DNA of 64,000 bases from Candidatus Poribacteria bacterium (GTDB taxonomy: Bacteria > Poribacteria > WGA-4E > WGA-3G). Shown piece after piece: positions 11,650 to 20,345 of the stretch. The stretch is from the NCBI GenBank assembly GCA_022822085.1, contig JAJECK010000051.1, positions 90,947 through 154,946 on the forward strand, read 5' to 3'. Under the pieces are notes generated by a model. That model saw only the letters and a program-made list of their open reading frames with translations. It did no database searches and had not been told where the DNA came from. The number at the start of each line of letters is the position of its first letter. The stretch's first letter is position 1. The position numbers and the translations under genes are program-made.

Positions 11650-13143
11650 TTATCGTAAGAACACAAATGTAACGACCACAAAAAGCGGGAATAAAATAAC
11701 GACAGACCATAACATATATCCGAAGAAACTTGGCATACGGATTCCGCTCTGTTCAGCGATTGATTTTACCATAAAGTTCGGAGCGTTGCCGATGTAGGTA
11801 TTCGCACCCATGAATACCGCTCCCACGGAAATACCCGTTAACAATCGGATAAACTCCAAGTGTTGCGGCTCAGTCAATTGACCGGACAAAATTTGTGGGA
11901 CAACTGCTTCAGTAAGGTGTAATTTCCCAAGAGCCGTGTTAAAGAACGTCAAATATGTTGGTGCATTGTCTAAGAAACTGGACAAGATACCGGTAATCCA
12001 GAAATAGTGAGAAGGTTCTTGTATAGCAGCGATCAATCCGCTGAGTGCCCCATTTTCTCCTGCTTTTAGTATAGCAAGTGCCGGAATAATTGTAATAAAA
12101 ATCCCTGCGAAAACTTTAGCGACTTCTTCAATAGGTTCCCATGAAAATTCGTTAGTTTGACGTAATTCCCCTTTGAAGGGAGCAAATACGAGTGAAAATA
12201 CTCCCATTAAGACAATCAATAGTTCACGTGTGATATTTTGCCAATACACATGAACGCCGAGAATGTTGACTTCACCCCATTTGACAGAACCACTCATTAG
12301 CACAGCACCAACGATTCCAAGTAAGAAAACGAGGTTGAAAAGTCCATCTATACGAATCGGTTCATTGGTTCCATCATCCGGGACGACACCCCCCTCGCGT
12401 TTAAACATAAATGTGTCAAATATAAAGAACAAAATAATCAATATCGCACTAATAAATAACATGTGCGGTAATAGTGCTGTAGTCGTCCAGAAGAATGGTA
12501 CACCCCGTAGAAATCCGAGGAATAAAGGCGGGTCTCCTAATGGTGTTAATGAACCGCCGATGTTGCTGACAAGAAAAATGAAAAAGACAACGAGATGTAC
12601 TTTGTTCTTGCGGTATGCGTTTGCTCGGATTAAGGGACGGATGAGTAGCATCGATGCACCTGTCGTTCCAACCCACGAGGCAATGACAGTGCCGATGAGC
12701 AATAAAACGGTATTGACTATTGGTGTGCCGCGCAACGTTCCACGTACAAGGATACCACCTGCAACAGTGAACAACCCCCACAATAGTATGATAAACGGAA
12801 TATAGTCTAACAGGTAAATGTGAAGAATATCATAGAAAGCCTTTCCTTTGAAAGCAATGAGATATGGAACTGAAAAGATTAACCCCCATGCTAAAGACAT
12901 CTTCCCTCCGTGATGCACAAGAAAATGGGAATCGAAAACAAGTGGGAGAATTGCGATTGATAGAAGAATACCGACAAACGGAATAATGCTCCAGAGTGGT
13001 AAATCTTTTCCATCTACGCCGTGTCCATGATGTGCAGCTTCGCCATTATGTGTCTCATCAGCACCGAAGGTATCCATGGAAACGGATACTGTAAGTGCCA
13101 AAATGACACAAAGGATTATAGTAAACGCGATTTTTGATTTCAC
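11650..13143 (-). CDS. NhaD/ArsB-superfamily Na+/H+ antiporter
   Basis: 497 residues, polytopic, with an N-terminal signal-like segment and a His-rich periplasmic stretch (residues 33-50). Motifs typical of NhaD-type antiporters of the ion transporter superfamily are GTTGASMLLIRPLIRAN (about 159-175), NIGGSLTPLGDPPLFLGFL (about 194-212), SSFLDNAPTYLTFF and GANTYIGNAPNFM. The start is GTG at 13143, sharing one base with the nuoM stop (TAGTG), so it is translationally coupled to complex I. This implies co-regulation and perhaps cooperation of Na+/H+ exchange with respiration. Substrate is inferred from family; arsenite or dicarboxylate transport is less likely. Confidence 0.85.
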   Translation of the reverse strand: MKSKIAFTIILCVILALTVSVSMDTFGADETHNGEAAHHGHGVDGKDLPLWSIIPFVGILLSIAILPLVFDSHFLVHHGGKMSLAWGLIFSVPYLIAFKGKAFYDILHIYLLDYIPFIILLWGLFTVAGGILVRGTLRGTPIVNTVLLLIGTVIASWVGTTGASMLLIRPLIRANAYRKNKVHLVVFFIFLVSNIGGSLTPLGDPPLFLGFLRGVPFFWTTTALLPHMLFISAILIILFFIFDTFMFKREGGVVPDDGTNEPIRIDGLFNLVFLLGIVGAVLMSGSVKWGEVNILGVHVYWQNITRELLIVLMGVFSLVFAPFKGELRQTNEFSWEPIEEVAKVFAGIFITIIPALAILKAGENGALSGLIAAIQEPSHYFWITGILSSFLDNAPTYLTFFNTALGKLHLTEAVVPQILSGQLTEPQHLEFIRLLTGISVGAVFMGANTYIGNAPNFMVKSIAEQSGIRMPSFFGYMLWSVVILFPLFVVVTFVFLR

Positions 13144-14741
13144 TACTTCGTCAGTGCCTCCTCATCGGTCTTCTTCAACTTTGCAGTTTCAAGTTCCAGA
13201 ACAACAGTATCTTGTGATTCTTCGTGGTTTATGAGTTGTCCAACTTCCGGTGTTGTATCTTCCTCCTTCACTTTGACTTCTGCTGCGACAGCGTCAACAG
13301 AGGATTTCATCGGCTCCAAGAATGTATTCGGATACACGCCTATCCATACGATAAACAGCAATATGGGTAGGAGTACTGCGAGTTCGCGCGGGTTCAGGTC
13401 TGGTAGAGATTCATTGGTGCTGTCTGGTGTGCCGAACATAACACGCTGATACATCCACAGCATATAAACCGCTGCCAAAATCACACCCGATGTTGCGAAG
13501 ACTACATACCATCTTGAAAACGCATTTTCAACAAAGCTACCGAGAAGTATCTTGAACTCTCCGACAAATCCGTTGAGTCCGGGTAATCCGATAGAGGACA
13601 AGGTTACAATCAGAAAGATAGTAGCGAAGACAGGCATTTTCTTTGCCAATCCACCGAAATCAACAATCATTCGGCTATGCCTACGTTCATAGATCATGCC
13701 TACTAAAAGGAACAATGCGCCTGTGCTTAACCCGTGATTTATCATTTGTAGAACGCTTCCCTGTATACCAGTACCACTTTGCGAAAACAGCCCCAAAACA
13801 ACAAAACCGAGGTGACTTACACTGGAGTATGCGACCAATTTTTTCAAATCAGGTTGCACCATTGCGACTAATGCCCCGTAAATTATCCCAATGACAGCAA
13901 GTGGGACGACCCACGATGTGGCATCTGCTGCTGCTTGTGGGAAAAGTGGTAGGCAGAATCGTACTATGCCATACGTTCCCATTTTGAGCAGGACACCCGC
14001 AAGGATGACACTTCCTACCGTGGGTGCTTCAACGTGTGCATCCGGTAGCCAAGTATGGAACGGGAAGAGTGGTACTTTAATTGCGAATGCGATGAAAAAT
14101 GCAAGGAACAGGTAATTGGCGTGCGTAAATGATTCTTCTGCTGCTAATAACTGGACAAGATTAAAACTATCACCGTTTTGGAAGTATAGTGCTAAAATGC
14201 CGACTAACATGAGCGCACTGCCAGCCATTGTATACAGGACGAACTTTATGGTGGCATAAATCCTGCGTTCTCCGCCCCATATACCGATGAGGAAATACAT
14301 CGGGATCAACATCGCCTCCCAGAACACGAAGAACAGGAGCAGGTCTAATGCACAGAATACCCCCAACATACCGGTTTCCAGTGCAAGCAGCGACATCATG
14401 AATCCGCTGAGCCCTTTCTCTACTGAATTCCAAGCAGCGAGGATACATATTGGCGTTAGAAATGTCGTAAGCAGCACTAACCACAACGATATACCGTCAA
14501 TGCCGATGTGGTAACTTGCACCTATACCGGGTATCCAATCCAGGTTTTGGTAAAAATCTGGATTAGTTTGGAATCCAATGAGTGTCTTATCAAATCCTGT
14601 GTAAAGACTTATTGAAATAATAAAGGTGAGTAGTCCAGTACCGAGTGCGATCCATTTTACAACATTCGCGCCCAATCCTCTGAGCAATGCAATCGCTATC
14701 ACGCCAAGCAACGGTAAAAAAATAACTATTGAAAGTAGCAA
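13143..14741 (-). CDS. nuoM: NADH-quinone oxidoreductase subunit M
   Basis: 532 residues. Antiporter-like membrane subunit of complex I with FVFWEAMLIPMYFLIGIWGG (channel glutamate), HTWLPDAHVEAPT and LLKMGTYG (channel lysine). The last 50 or so residues are a charged soluble tail (EVKVKEEDTTPEVG onward), longer than in typical NuoM. Its stop codon overlaps the start of the NhaD-like antiporter. Upstream, 141 bp and then an inserted accessory block separate it from nuoL, where the two genes are normally adjacent. Confidence 0.95.
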   Translation of the reverse strand: MLLSIVIFLPLLGVIAIALLRGLGANVVKWIALGTGLLTFIISISLYTGFDKTLIGFQTNPDFYQNLDWIPGIGASYHIGIDGISLWLVLLTTFLTPICILAAWNSVEKGLSGFMMSLLALETGMLGVFCALDLLLFFVFWEAMLIPMYFLIGIWGGERRIYATIKFVLYTMAGSALMLVGILALYFQNGDSFNLVQLLAAEESFTHANYLFLAFFIAFAIKVPLFPFHTWLPDAHVEAPTVGSVILAGVLLKMGTYGIVRFCLPLFPQAAADATSWVVPLAVIGIIYGALVAMVQPDLKKLVAYSSVSHLGFVVLGLFSQSGTGIQGSVLQMINHGLSTGALFLLVGMIYERRHSRMIVDFGGLAKKMPVFATIFLIVTLSSIGLPGLNGFVGEFKILLGSFVENAFSRWYVVFATSGVILAAVYMLWMYQRVMFGTPDSTNESLPDLNPRELAVLLPILLFIVWIGVYPNTFLEPMKSSVDAVAAEVKVKEEDTTPEVGQLINHEESQDTVVLELETAKLKKTDEEALTK

Positions 14742-14882
14742 ATAAATCTCCTTCTAAAAGAGTAACTATAAGAATAATGAAATTGTGTCATATTGTCTGT
14801 GCAAGATCAAAACCCACCTATTTGTTCATTACCACAATTGAATTATTAACATACATTTTAAATATCGCATATAAACTACAAA

Positions 14883-15323
14883 TTACCTTCTTTTAAAGAC
14901 TTTAAAGAACAACCACCAACCCGGTGAAAGCCCAAATGGAATATTTAGAACATTTAGATATTTATCATTTAATTCGCGGCGGCGTTTTGAAAATCCATTT
15001 TGAGGCGTTTTGCGCTGCGATGAATATTTCAACTTACGATTGAACTTTGAGATTTCCTCAGATGATTTTTCACAGTTGTCCAGAATCCATGCACCTAGTT
15101 TGACATCGTTGGTAAGTCTGACAGCTGCATCTTGAAAAGTGCCTACTGTGATTTCAAGAAAGGACAGAATTTCTGTATCTTGCTCAGAATCAGCACCGTA
15201 TTTGTAACTCCCGATTTCTCCTGCATGCGCAGCCCGTGCTTTATCAGTCATCCTTGCGACACCGCAGATGCCAGCAATATCTTGATTAAGTATACCCCGC
15301 GGGCGAAAAGTCTTCTGTTTCAT
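14883..15323 (-). CDS. DUF5069 family protein
   Basis: 146 residues. The segment GVARMTDKARAAHAGEIGSY followed by a tyrosine-rich turn and FLEITVGTFQDAA...DVKLGAWI matches the DUF5069 pattern (R-x-x-D-K-A/G-R-A...G...Y-x-Y, D-x-x-x-x-x-W). The function of this family is unknown. The C-terminal 45 residues are basic and end in FKVFKRR, which might associate with the membrane or nucleic acid. It lies downstream of the methyltransferase gene in the block between nuoL and nuoM, about 41 bp away. Confidence 0.6.
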   Translation of the reverse strand: MKQKTFRPRGILNQDIAGICGVARMTDKARAAHAGEIGSYKYGADSEQDTEILSFLEITVGTFQDAAVRLTNDVKLGAWILDNCEKSSEEISKFNRKLKYSSQRKTPQNGFSKRRRELNDKYLNVLNIPFGLSPGWWLFFKVFKRR

Positions 15324-15364
15324 CTGTCTTCTCCATCAACTTATAAAATAGGAAGTATGTTATA

Positions 15365-16498
15365 TCAGGCTTGATGTCTATCTAATAATAGTCCGAAATA
15401 TATTTCCAATTCGGACTCCACCTGTTTTTTATCTATCGGTTCAATCTGAAAGTGTTTTTCAAGATATGGATGATGTCTGATAGTATCGCTAATGAAACAG
15501 TGTTTGGACTGCTTAAAAAGGTCATCGTCTATAGGAACATCGCAGTTTCCAAAATAAAATGGAAGTCTATGGATGTTTCTTTTGAACACATCTACATAAG
15601 CGTAATAATCAAGTTTTGTTTTATCAATGACAATCGTGTTACTGCTATAGTTTTGGACAAAAGTACGATTCCTTTTTAATGCGTTAATATCCCGCATTGT
15701 CCAGAAAAACAGCGAATCATCAGGTATTGGATTATCTTGCTTACTTGGATATTTCCTTATATAACTTGTGATATATTCGAAGTCGCTTAGACAAAAACGA
15801 GTTTCGCCTTCTGTTCTAAATTGGAATGAACGGATATAATCGTAATCCATTCCATTTGTATCCCGTTGATAAAAGGCAATGATAATTGGAAAAGGTGTGT
15901 GTTTAGCCGATTCAGGGAATTCTCCACTACTTATCAGGACACCATCTATCAGTTTATAGTTAGCAGTAAACTCCTTTAAGTGTTTAAAATTGGTCTGTTT
16001 TATCAAGTAAGACAACGGATGTAAAACACAGATATGGTCTGCTTCAAGTTTATTGTAAGAACGCAGAAATGATATTCCTAAATCCCGACTTGTTATATCT
16101 CCATCTATTTCAAAATCAACCTGTTTAATCTTGTTCCGTATCAGTGATGTTCTATCGTTATACGGAGGGTTTCCAACGACAATCAATCTTGTAGACTGCT
16201 GAGGAATACCGAATTTTTCTCTTGAAACGTTATGCAAAGAATTAGTCCGAAAAAATTGGACTTTGTCTGTGTTCTTTTTCGCGATTTTTATTGCATCTTC
16301 GTCTATATCATATCCAATTGTGTGAGCCTGACCATAGTTTTTTAAAAAGTCTCCATATCCGCAGGCAGTGTCAATTATCGTGGTCTGTGCATCTATGTAG
16401 GGTTTAATTAGTTCCCATGCCAGTTGCACAAATTTAGGTGGTGTGTAGTAACTCCCCAAGTTAACTCTGTCTTCATAATCTAAATGTTCTTGACTCAT
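15365..16498 (-). CDS. N6-adenine DNA methyltransferase
   Basis: 377 residues from ATG 16498. Near the N-terminus is a target-like segment GSYYTPPKFVQLAW, then SAM-binding motif I (TIIDTACGYGDFLKN), an acidic motif II (GYDIDEDAIKIA) and catalytic motif IV NPPYNDRT. Together these define an amino-methyltransferase of the N6-adenine class (TaqI/Eco57I-like architecture). The start codon overlaps the stop of the upstream antitoxin-like gene as ATGA, indicating translational coupling. No restriction endonuclease gene is recognisable beside it, so it is either a solitary methylase or its C-terminal half has another role. An in-frame start 15 nt upstream is possible but would run further into the preceding gene. 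Confidence 0.8.
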   Translation of the reverse strand: MSQEHLDYEDRVNLGSYYTPPKFVQLAWELIKPYIDAQTTIIDTACGYGDFLKNYGQAHTIGYDIDEDAIKIAKKNTDKVQFFRTNSLHNVSREKFGIPQQSTRLIVVGNPPYNDRTSLIRNKIKQVDFEIDGDITSRDLGISFLRSYNKLEADHICVLHPLSYLIKQTNFKHLKEFTANYKLIDGVLISSGEFPESAKHTPFPIIIAFYQRDTNGMDYDYIRSFQFRTEGETRFCLSDFEYITSYIRKYPSKQDNPIPDDSLFFWTMRDINALKRNRTFVQNYSSNTIVIDKTKLDYYAYVDVFKRNIHRLPFYFGNCDVPIDDDLFKQSKHCFISDTIRHHPYLEKHFQIEPIDKKQVESELEIYFGLLLDRHQA

Positions 16499-16680
16499 TT
16501 TTTGGCAACACAAGATCGATTTTGCTTCTTCCTGTTTTTAAGACGTAGAAATTTTATACCTTGTTTTTTGAGTTCTTCTTGTCTACGTCTCACATCCACA
16601 AAGTAGGCGTGAATATTGTTATTATAGCGATTATTAACTTGCCGTTTTGCTTCCCGGACCTCTTCAAGAATATCGTTCAT
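16495..16680 (-). CDS. Small helical protein, probable antitoxin of the adjacent PIN toxin
   Basis: 61 residues: an amphipathic helix (ILEEVREAKRQVNNRYNNNI) and then AYFVDVRRRQEELKKQG, followed by a very basic tail. The pattern VREx(R/K)...x-(F/Y)-x-x-(D/N)-(L/I)...D-x-x-x-R-Q is one commonly found next to PIN-domain toxin genes, although the family has no characterised function that I can name with certainty. It begins 10 bp after the PIN gene and its stop overlaps the methyltransferase start. Calling it an antitoxin is inference from position, size and charge. Confidence 0.5.
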   Translation of the reverse strand: MNDILEEVREAKRQVNNRYNNNIHAYFVDVRRRQEELKKQGIKFLRLKNRKKQNRSCVAKK

Positions 16681-16690
16681 AGTTCAGTCT

Positions 16691-17146
16691 CTAATAATTG
16701 CGTTGGGGTAAGAATCTGACAGAAAAATACCCCGTTGCTTTACAAATTCGATCAAACTGGATTTGCTGGTTTGGGTTCGCTAAATGTTTAAGATTCCATG
16801 TCGTTAGATAAGGAACTCCATTTACGGCAGTTACTGCTACATGGATCGCATCGCTTTCTTGGTTTAAAGGAAGCACTCGAGCTTGTAACAGTAGATTCGC
16901 AAGAAACTCAACTTCCTCAGTAATCTCAAGTAAACCTAAATTTTCTATGGTTTGTAATCTAAGTTCAACTTGTTCTTGACGTTTTCCAATTTGAATTTCA
17001 TCTATAACTCGTTGAGAAATAACAAATTCAAATCGTTTATCGTTCCACAAACGATGCGTTGCCTTTTGCATTTCAATGATTTCTGGATCTGTTCTATGCT
17101 CCCGTATTAAAAAACTGGGAATTGATGTATCTAAATAGACAAACAC
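16691..17146 (-). CDS. PIN-domain toxin (VapC-like)
   Basis: 151 residues. PIN ribonuclease fold: YLDTSIPSF near the N-terminus (first acidic residue), ISQRVIDEI (second, about residue 46), ESDAIHVAVTA (third, about 106) and PYLTTWNLKHLAN, in which the usual TGD is replaced by TWN as in a common PIN subfamily of uncultured bacteria and cyanobacteria. VapC-like toxins cleave RNA and stop translation when their antitoxin is lost. The gene order toxin, small helical protein, methyltransferase is tightly packed and unusual. Confidence 0.75.
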   Translation of the reverse strand: MFVYLDTSIPSFLIREHRTDPEIIEMQKATHRLWNDKRFEFVISQRVIDEIQIGKRQEQVELRLQTIENLGLLEITEEVEFLANLLLQARVLPLNQESDAIHVAVTAVNGVPYLTTWNLKHLANPNQQIQFDRICKATGYFSVRFLPQRNY

Positions 17147-17561
17147 TATATCTTACTTATTCACGCGGAAATCTTTTCTGTTGAATATTGGAACAGAACC
17201 ATACAACCCCAACAGTAGAAATTCATATCCGAAATTAAAATGTTTTACTGATTTGTCAAATTTATTTTTCATCAATTCTATCATTAACTATTTAGTTCAT
17301 CAAGCGTAAATTTGACCACTATTGAGTATGTGTCAATATAAACTCCCAAAACCCCGTGCATGTATAAAACAAGACTGCGATAAGAGGCCATCTACACCTT
17401 ATCCTGCCCTTAAAAGAAAAAAGGACATAAACCAAATATTTGAGAAAGCCTTCATCATCTACCGTTGCCTCTTGTTAGTGGGGAACTTTACCCTTGCCTC
17501 TTTACAAAGGGAGATCTCCTTACTCTCTTATCAAGAGGGGTGAAAACCATTTCTATACGAA
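17147..17561. other. Gene-free gap between nuoL and the PIN gene
   Basis: 415 bp. No convincing coding region, RNA gene or repeat was found. A short plus-strand open frame here has no recognisable features. The segment near 17470-17540 contains CTC-rich tracts and a TATCAAGAGGGG end similar to a corner of the CAGGACTTACGCATT element family, which may be a worn repeat. Confidence 0.4.
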
Positions 17562-19475
17562 TCAATTAGCAAAAAACAGATAGTATGCAAGGAATAGGAC
17601 GATACCTATAACCATTGACACAATATATACTTGAACAAGTCCTGTTTGTAATCTTCGTAGCAAACTACCGATAAATCGGACAAGTGCAGCGACACCGTTG
17701 ACAATTCCGTCAATAATACCGCTATCAAATAGTTTCCATAACAGGAAATGAGAAGCGTTTTTTATGGGCTGCACAATAAACGTATTGTATATTTCATCAA
17801 TATAGTATTTATTCGCAACAAGTTTTTGCAATGCGTTTGTAGGTTCAGCGGAAGGCACCCGATCTTTATAACGCCTCCAAGCAAAGACGATTCCAAGTAT
17901 ACCAACTATTGACGAAATTATCATAAATGGAATGGCACTGCCTAACGCATCACCGTGTTCAACTTTGAAACCTGCTACCTTTTCTGTAAAATGATGGAAC
18001 CAACTATCGTGTCCACCTACACCTAACAGTAAACCGATAATTGCAGACGGGATAGCGAGAAGTGCCAGCGGAACCCACATCACTGCGGGTGATTCATGCA
18101 GATGCGATTCAACTTCAGGTTCTACGCGAGATTTACCGTAAAAAGTGACGAAAATCAAGCGGAACATATAGAACGCTGTCAGGAATGCTGTGATTAATCC
18201 GATGATGTAAATTACCTGTCCACCCCAAATTTCTGATGAACTTCCCCAAGCACTATGTAGGATTTCATCTTTACTCCAGAATCCACTGAGGAACGGGGCA
18301 CCTGCGATTGCCAACGCACCGACCAAAAATGTTATATGTGTAATCGGCATCTTGTTCCGCAAACCGCCCATCTTACGCATATCCAATTCGTTTGCCATTG
18401 CGTGCATCACACTACCAGCCGTGAGGAACATTAGCCCTTTAAAGAATGCATGTGTGACCAAGTGAAAGATACCGGATGCATACGCCCCGACACCGACACC
18501 GACAAACATGTATCCGAGTTGGCTTACGGTGGAATAGGCAAGAATCCGTTTGATGTCGTTCTGTTTAATTGCAATCGTAGCGGCAAAGAAAGCTGTTAAC
18601 ACACCAATCCATGCGACAATATGTCCTGTATGTGCCAGATTATATAGTACTGCGGACCGGGCAATCATATAGACACCTGCGGTAACCATTGTTGCAGCAT
18701 GTATTAGGGCACTGACGGGGGTTGGACCTTCCATTGCGTCTGGCAGCCAGACATAAAGCGGTATCTGTGCTGATTTTCCTATTGCGCCTACGAATAAGAG
18801 TAATGTTGCAACTGCAAGCGTGCTCACTCCAAATATCTTTTCAAAATTATCAGCTTGAGCATTTTCAAATATGGGTCCGAAGTCAAGTGTTCCGAATGCT
18901 GCGAACAGAGTGAACATCCCCAATAGGAAACCGAAATCACCGATTCTGTTGACAATAAACGCCTTTTTACCTGCATCCGTAGCGGATTGCTTCTCATACC
19001 AGAACCCTATCAACAGATAAGAACAGAGACCAACACCTTCCCATCCCACAAACATCATCAAGTAGTTGTTGCCGAGAACGAGGATTAGCATTGCAAAGAC
19101 AAACAGATTTAGGTAGGCAAAATAACGGGTATACCCTTCATCGCCGTGCATATATCCGATGGAATATACGTGGATGAGAAATCCGACACCAGTGATAACT
19201 AACAGCATTACGGTTGTTAAGGCATCAACGTGGAATCCGATGCTAACATAATCAGAGATCCAAGAATATACAATGCCTGCTTCACCTTCAAGTGTGTTCC
19301 CTCTGTCTACCGAAACGAACGCTATTATGGAACAGATTAAGGAAACAAGCACAGCAAGCGCACCAATTCCTCCACTCAGTTTCTCGTTACCTTTTAACCA
19401 TTTGCCAAATAACCCGTTAATCAGAAACCCAACAAGTGGGGAAATTAACAGGACAATAATTAGTTCTTTTGACAT
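17562..19475 (-). CDS. nuoL: NADH-quinone oxidoreductase subunit L
   Basis: 637 residues, the largest antiporter-like subunit, at the distal end of the complex I membrane arm. Diagnostic segments are FVGWEGVGLCSYLLIGFWY, PLYVWLPDAMEGPTPVSALIHAATMVTAGVY split over two helices, and a C-terminal extension after residue 560 corresponding to the long lateral helix and final membrane anchor. The length is normal. It follows nuoK by 3 bp. Downstream the operon is interrupted by the PIN/methyltransferase/DUF5069 block before nuoM. Confidence 0.97.
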   Translation of the reverse strand: MSKELIIVLLISPLVGFLINGLFGKWLKGNEKLSGGIGALAVLVSLICSIIAFVSVDRGNTLEGEAGIVYSWISDYVSIGFHVDALTTVMLLVITGVGFLIHVYSIGYMHGDEGYTRYFAYLNLFVFAMLILVLGNNYLMMFVGWEGVGLCSYLLIGFWYEKQSATDAGKKAFIVNRIGDFGFLLGMFTLFAAFGTLDFGPIFENAQADNFEKIFGVSTLAVATLLLFVGAIGKSAQIPLYVWLPDAMEGPTPVSALIHAATMVTAGVYMIARSAVLYNLAHTGHIVAWIGVLTAFFAATIAIKQNDIKRILAYSTVSQLGYMFVGVGVGAYASGIFHLVTHAFFKGLMFLTAGSVMHAMANELDMRKMGGLRNKMPITHITFLVGALAIAGAPFLSGFWSKDEILHSAWGSSSEIWGGQVIYIIGLITAFLTAFYMFRLIFVTFYGKSRVEPEVESHLHESPAVMWVPLALLAIPSAIIGLLLGVGGHDSWFHHFTEKVAGFKVEHGDALGSAIPFMIISSIVGILGIVFAWRRYKDRVPSAEPTNALQKLVANKYYIDEIYNTFIVQPIKNASHFLLWKLFDSGIIDGIVNGVAALVRFIGSLLRRLQTGLVQVYIVSMVIGIVLFLAYYLFFAN

Positions 19476-19478
19476 GCT

Positions 19479-19784
19479 TTATCCTTTCAGCGAATTAACT
19501 TCGTCCACATTAATTGTTTCCCGGTGTTTGAAGACACTGACAATAATAGCTAATCCGATTGCGACTTCGGCAGCAGCGACAGCCATAACGAAAAAAACGA
19601 ACAACTGTCCCTCTACTTGACCCAGACTACGGCTGATCGCAACGAATGCAAGATTCGCTGCGTTTAGCATCAGTTCAATACACATAAAGATGATAATTGC
19701 GTTTCTTCGGATGAGAACACCGATAACGCCTATTGTAAAGAGAAGCGCACTTAAAACGAGATAGTATTCTAAATCTAATGGCAT
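19479..19784 (-). CDS. nuoK: NADH-quinone oxidoreductase subunit K
   Basis: 101 residues with three membrane helices. The conserved channel glutamates are present: one in [15 protein letters not shown] and one in [13 protein letters not shown]. Full length. Tightly packed between nuoJ and nuoL. Confidence 0.96.
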   Translation of the reverse strand: MPLDLEYYLVLSALLFTIGVIGVLIRRNAIIIFMCIELMLNAANLAFVAISRSLGQVEGQLFVFFVMAVAAAEVAIGLAIIVSVFKHRETINVDEVNSLKG

Positions 19785-19812
19785 GTAAAATCCTTTTTCT
19801 CCAAATATATTG

Positions 19813-20340
19813 TTAGTTTTCAGTTTGGCTTTCGCGTTTTACTAAGACGATAACGCCAATCAATGCTGCCAACAAAATGAGCGATGTAACCTCAAATGGT
19901 AGAAGATATTTGCTAAATAGGAGTTCACCAATTTTGTAAGTTGTTACTGTTTCGGTTGAGGCTTGTGCAGACTCAAGCGCAGTCCCGGTCCCTGCTGTCA
20001 TTGCAATATAAACGCCTTGAATTGCCAACAGAACCCCTAACACTACCACTACTCCCTTCAGTTTTCCTGTGAGAGCACTTTTAGCGGATAACGTGCCGAG
20101 ATTCAGCAGCATTATTACGAAGAGAAACAGTACCATGATCGCCCCAGCGTAAACTATCACTTGAACAGCAGCAACAAAATGCGCACCTAACAGTACAAAC
20201 AACCCTGCTTGTGCAAAGAATGTTACAATCAGTGAAAGCGCGCTATAGATGGGATGCCGAAATGAGATAACAGCAATCGCACCGATTAATGATACTGCAC
20301 CAAATATGAAAAATAAAATCATTTCTGCGGTCATTAGCAT
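19813..20340 (-). CDS. nuoJ: NADH-quinone oxidoreductase subunit J
   Basis: 175 residues, five predicted membrane helices. [39 protein letters not shown] spans the conserved helix 2-3 region, given here in two overlapping parts: [19 protein letters not shown] is the NuoJ signature with its pi-bulge region. It starts 5 bp after the nuoH stop. In most bacteria nuoI sits exactly between nuoH and nuoJ, and here there is no room for it. Confidence 0.95.
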   Translation of the reverse strand: MLMTAEMILFFIFGAVSLIGAIAVISFRHPIYSALSLIVTFFAQAGLFVLLGAHFVAAVQVIVYAGAIMVLFLFVIMLLNLGTLSAKSALTGKLKGVVVVLGVLLAIQGVYIAMTAGTGTALESAQASTETVTTYKIGELLFSKYLLPFEVTSLILLAALIGVIVLVKRESQTEN

Positions 20341-20345
20341 TTCTC

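Noticed and set aside
12263..12805. Plus-strand open frame of 180 codons opposite the NhaD-like gene
   Set aside because: Mirror of a conserved membrane protein; composition (Asn/Pro/Ser rich) is typical of antisense frames.
17322..17543. 73-codon plus-strand open frame between nuoL and the PIN gene
   Set aside because: No start signal or recognisable family; looks like worn repeat sequence.
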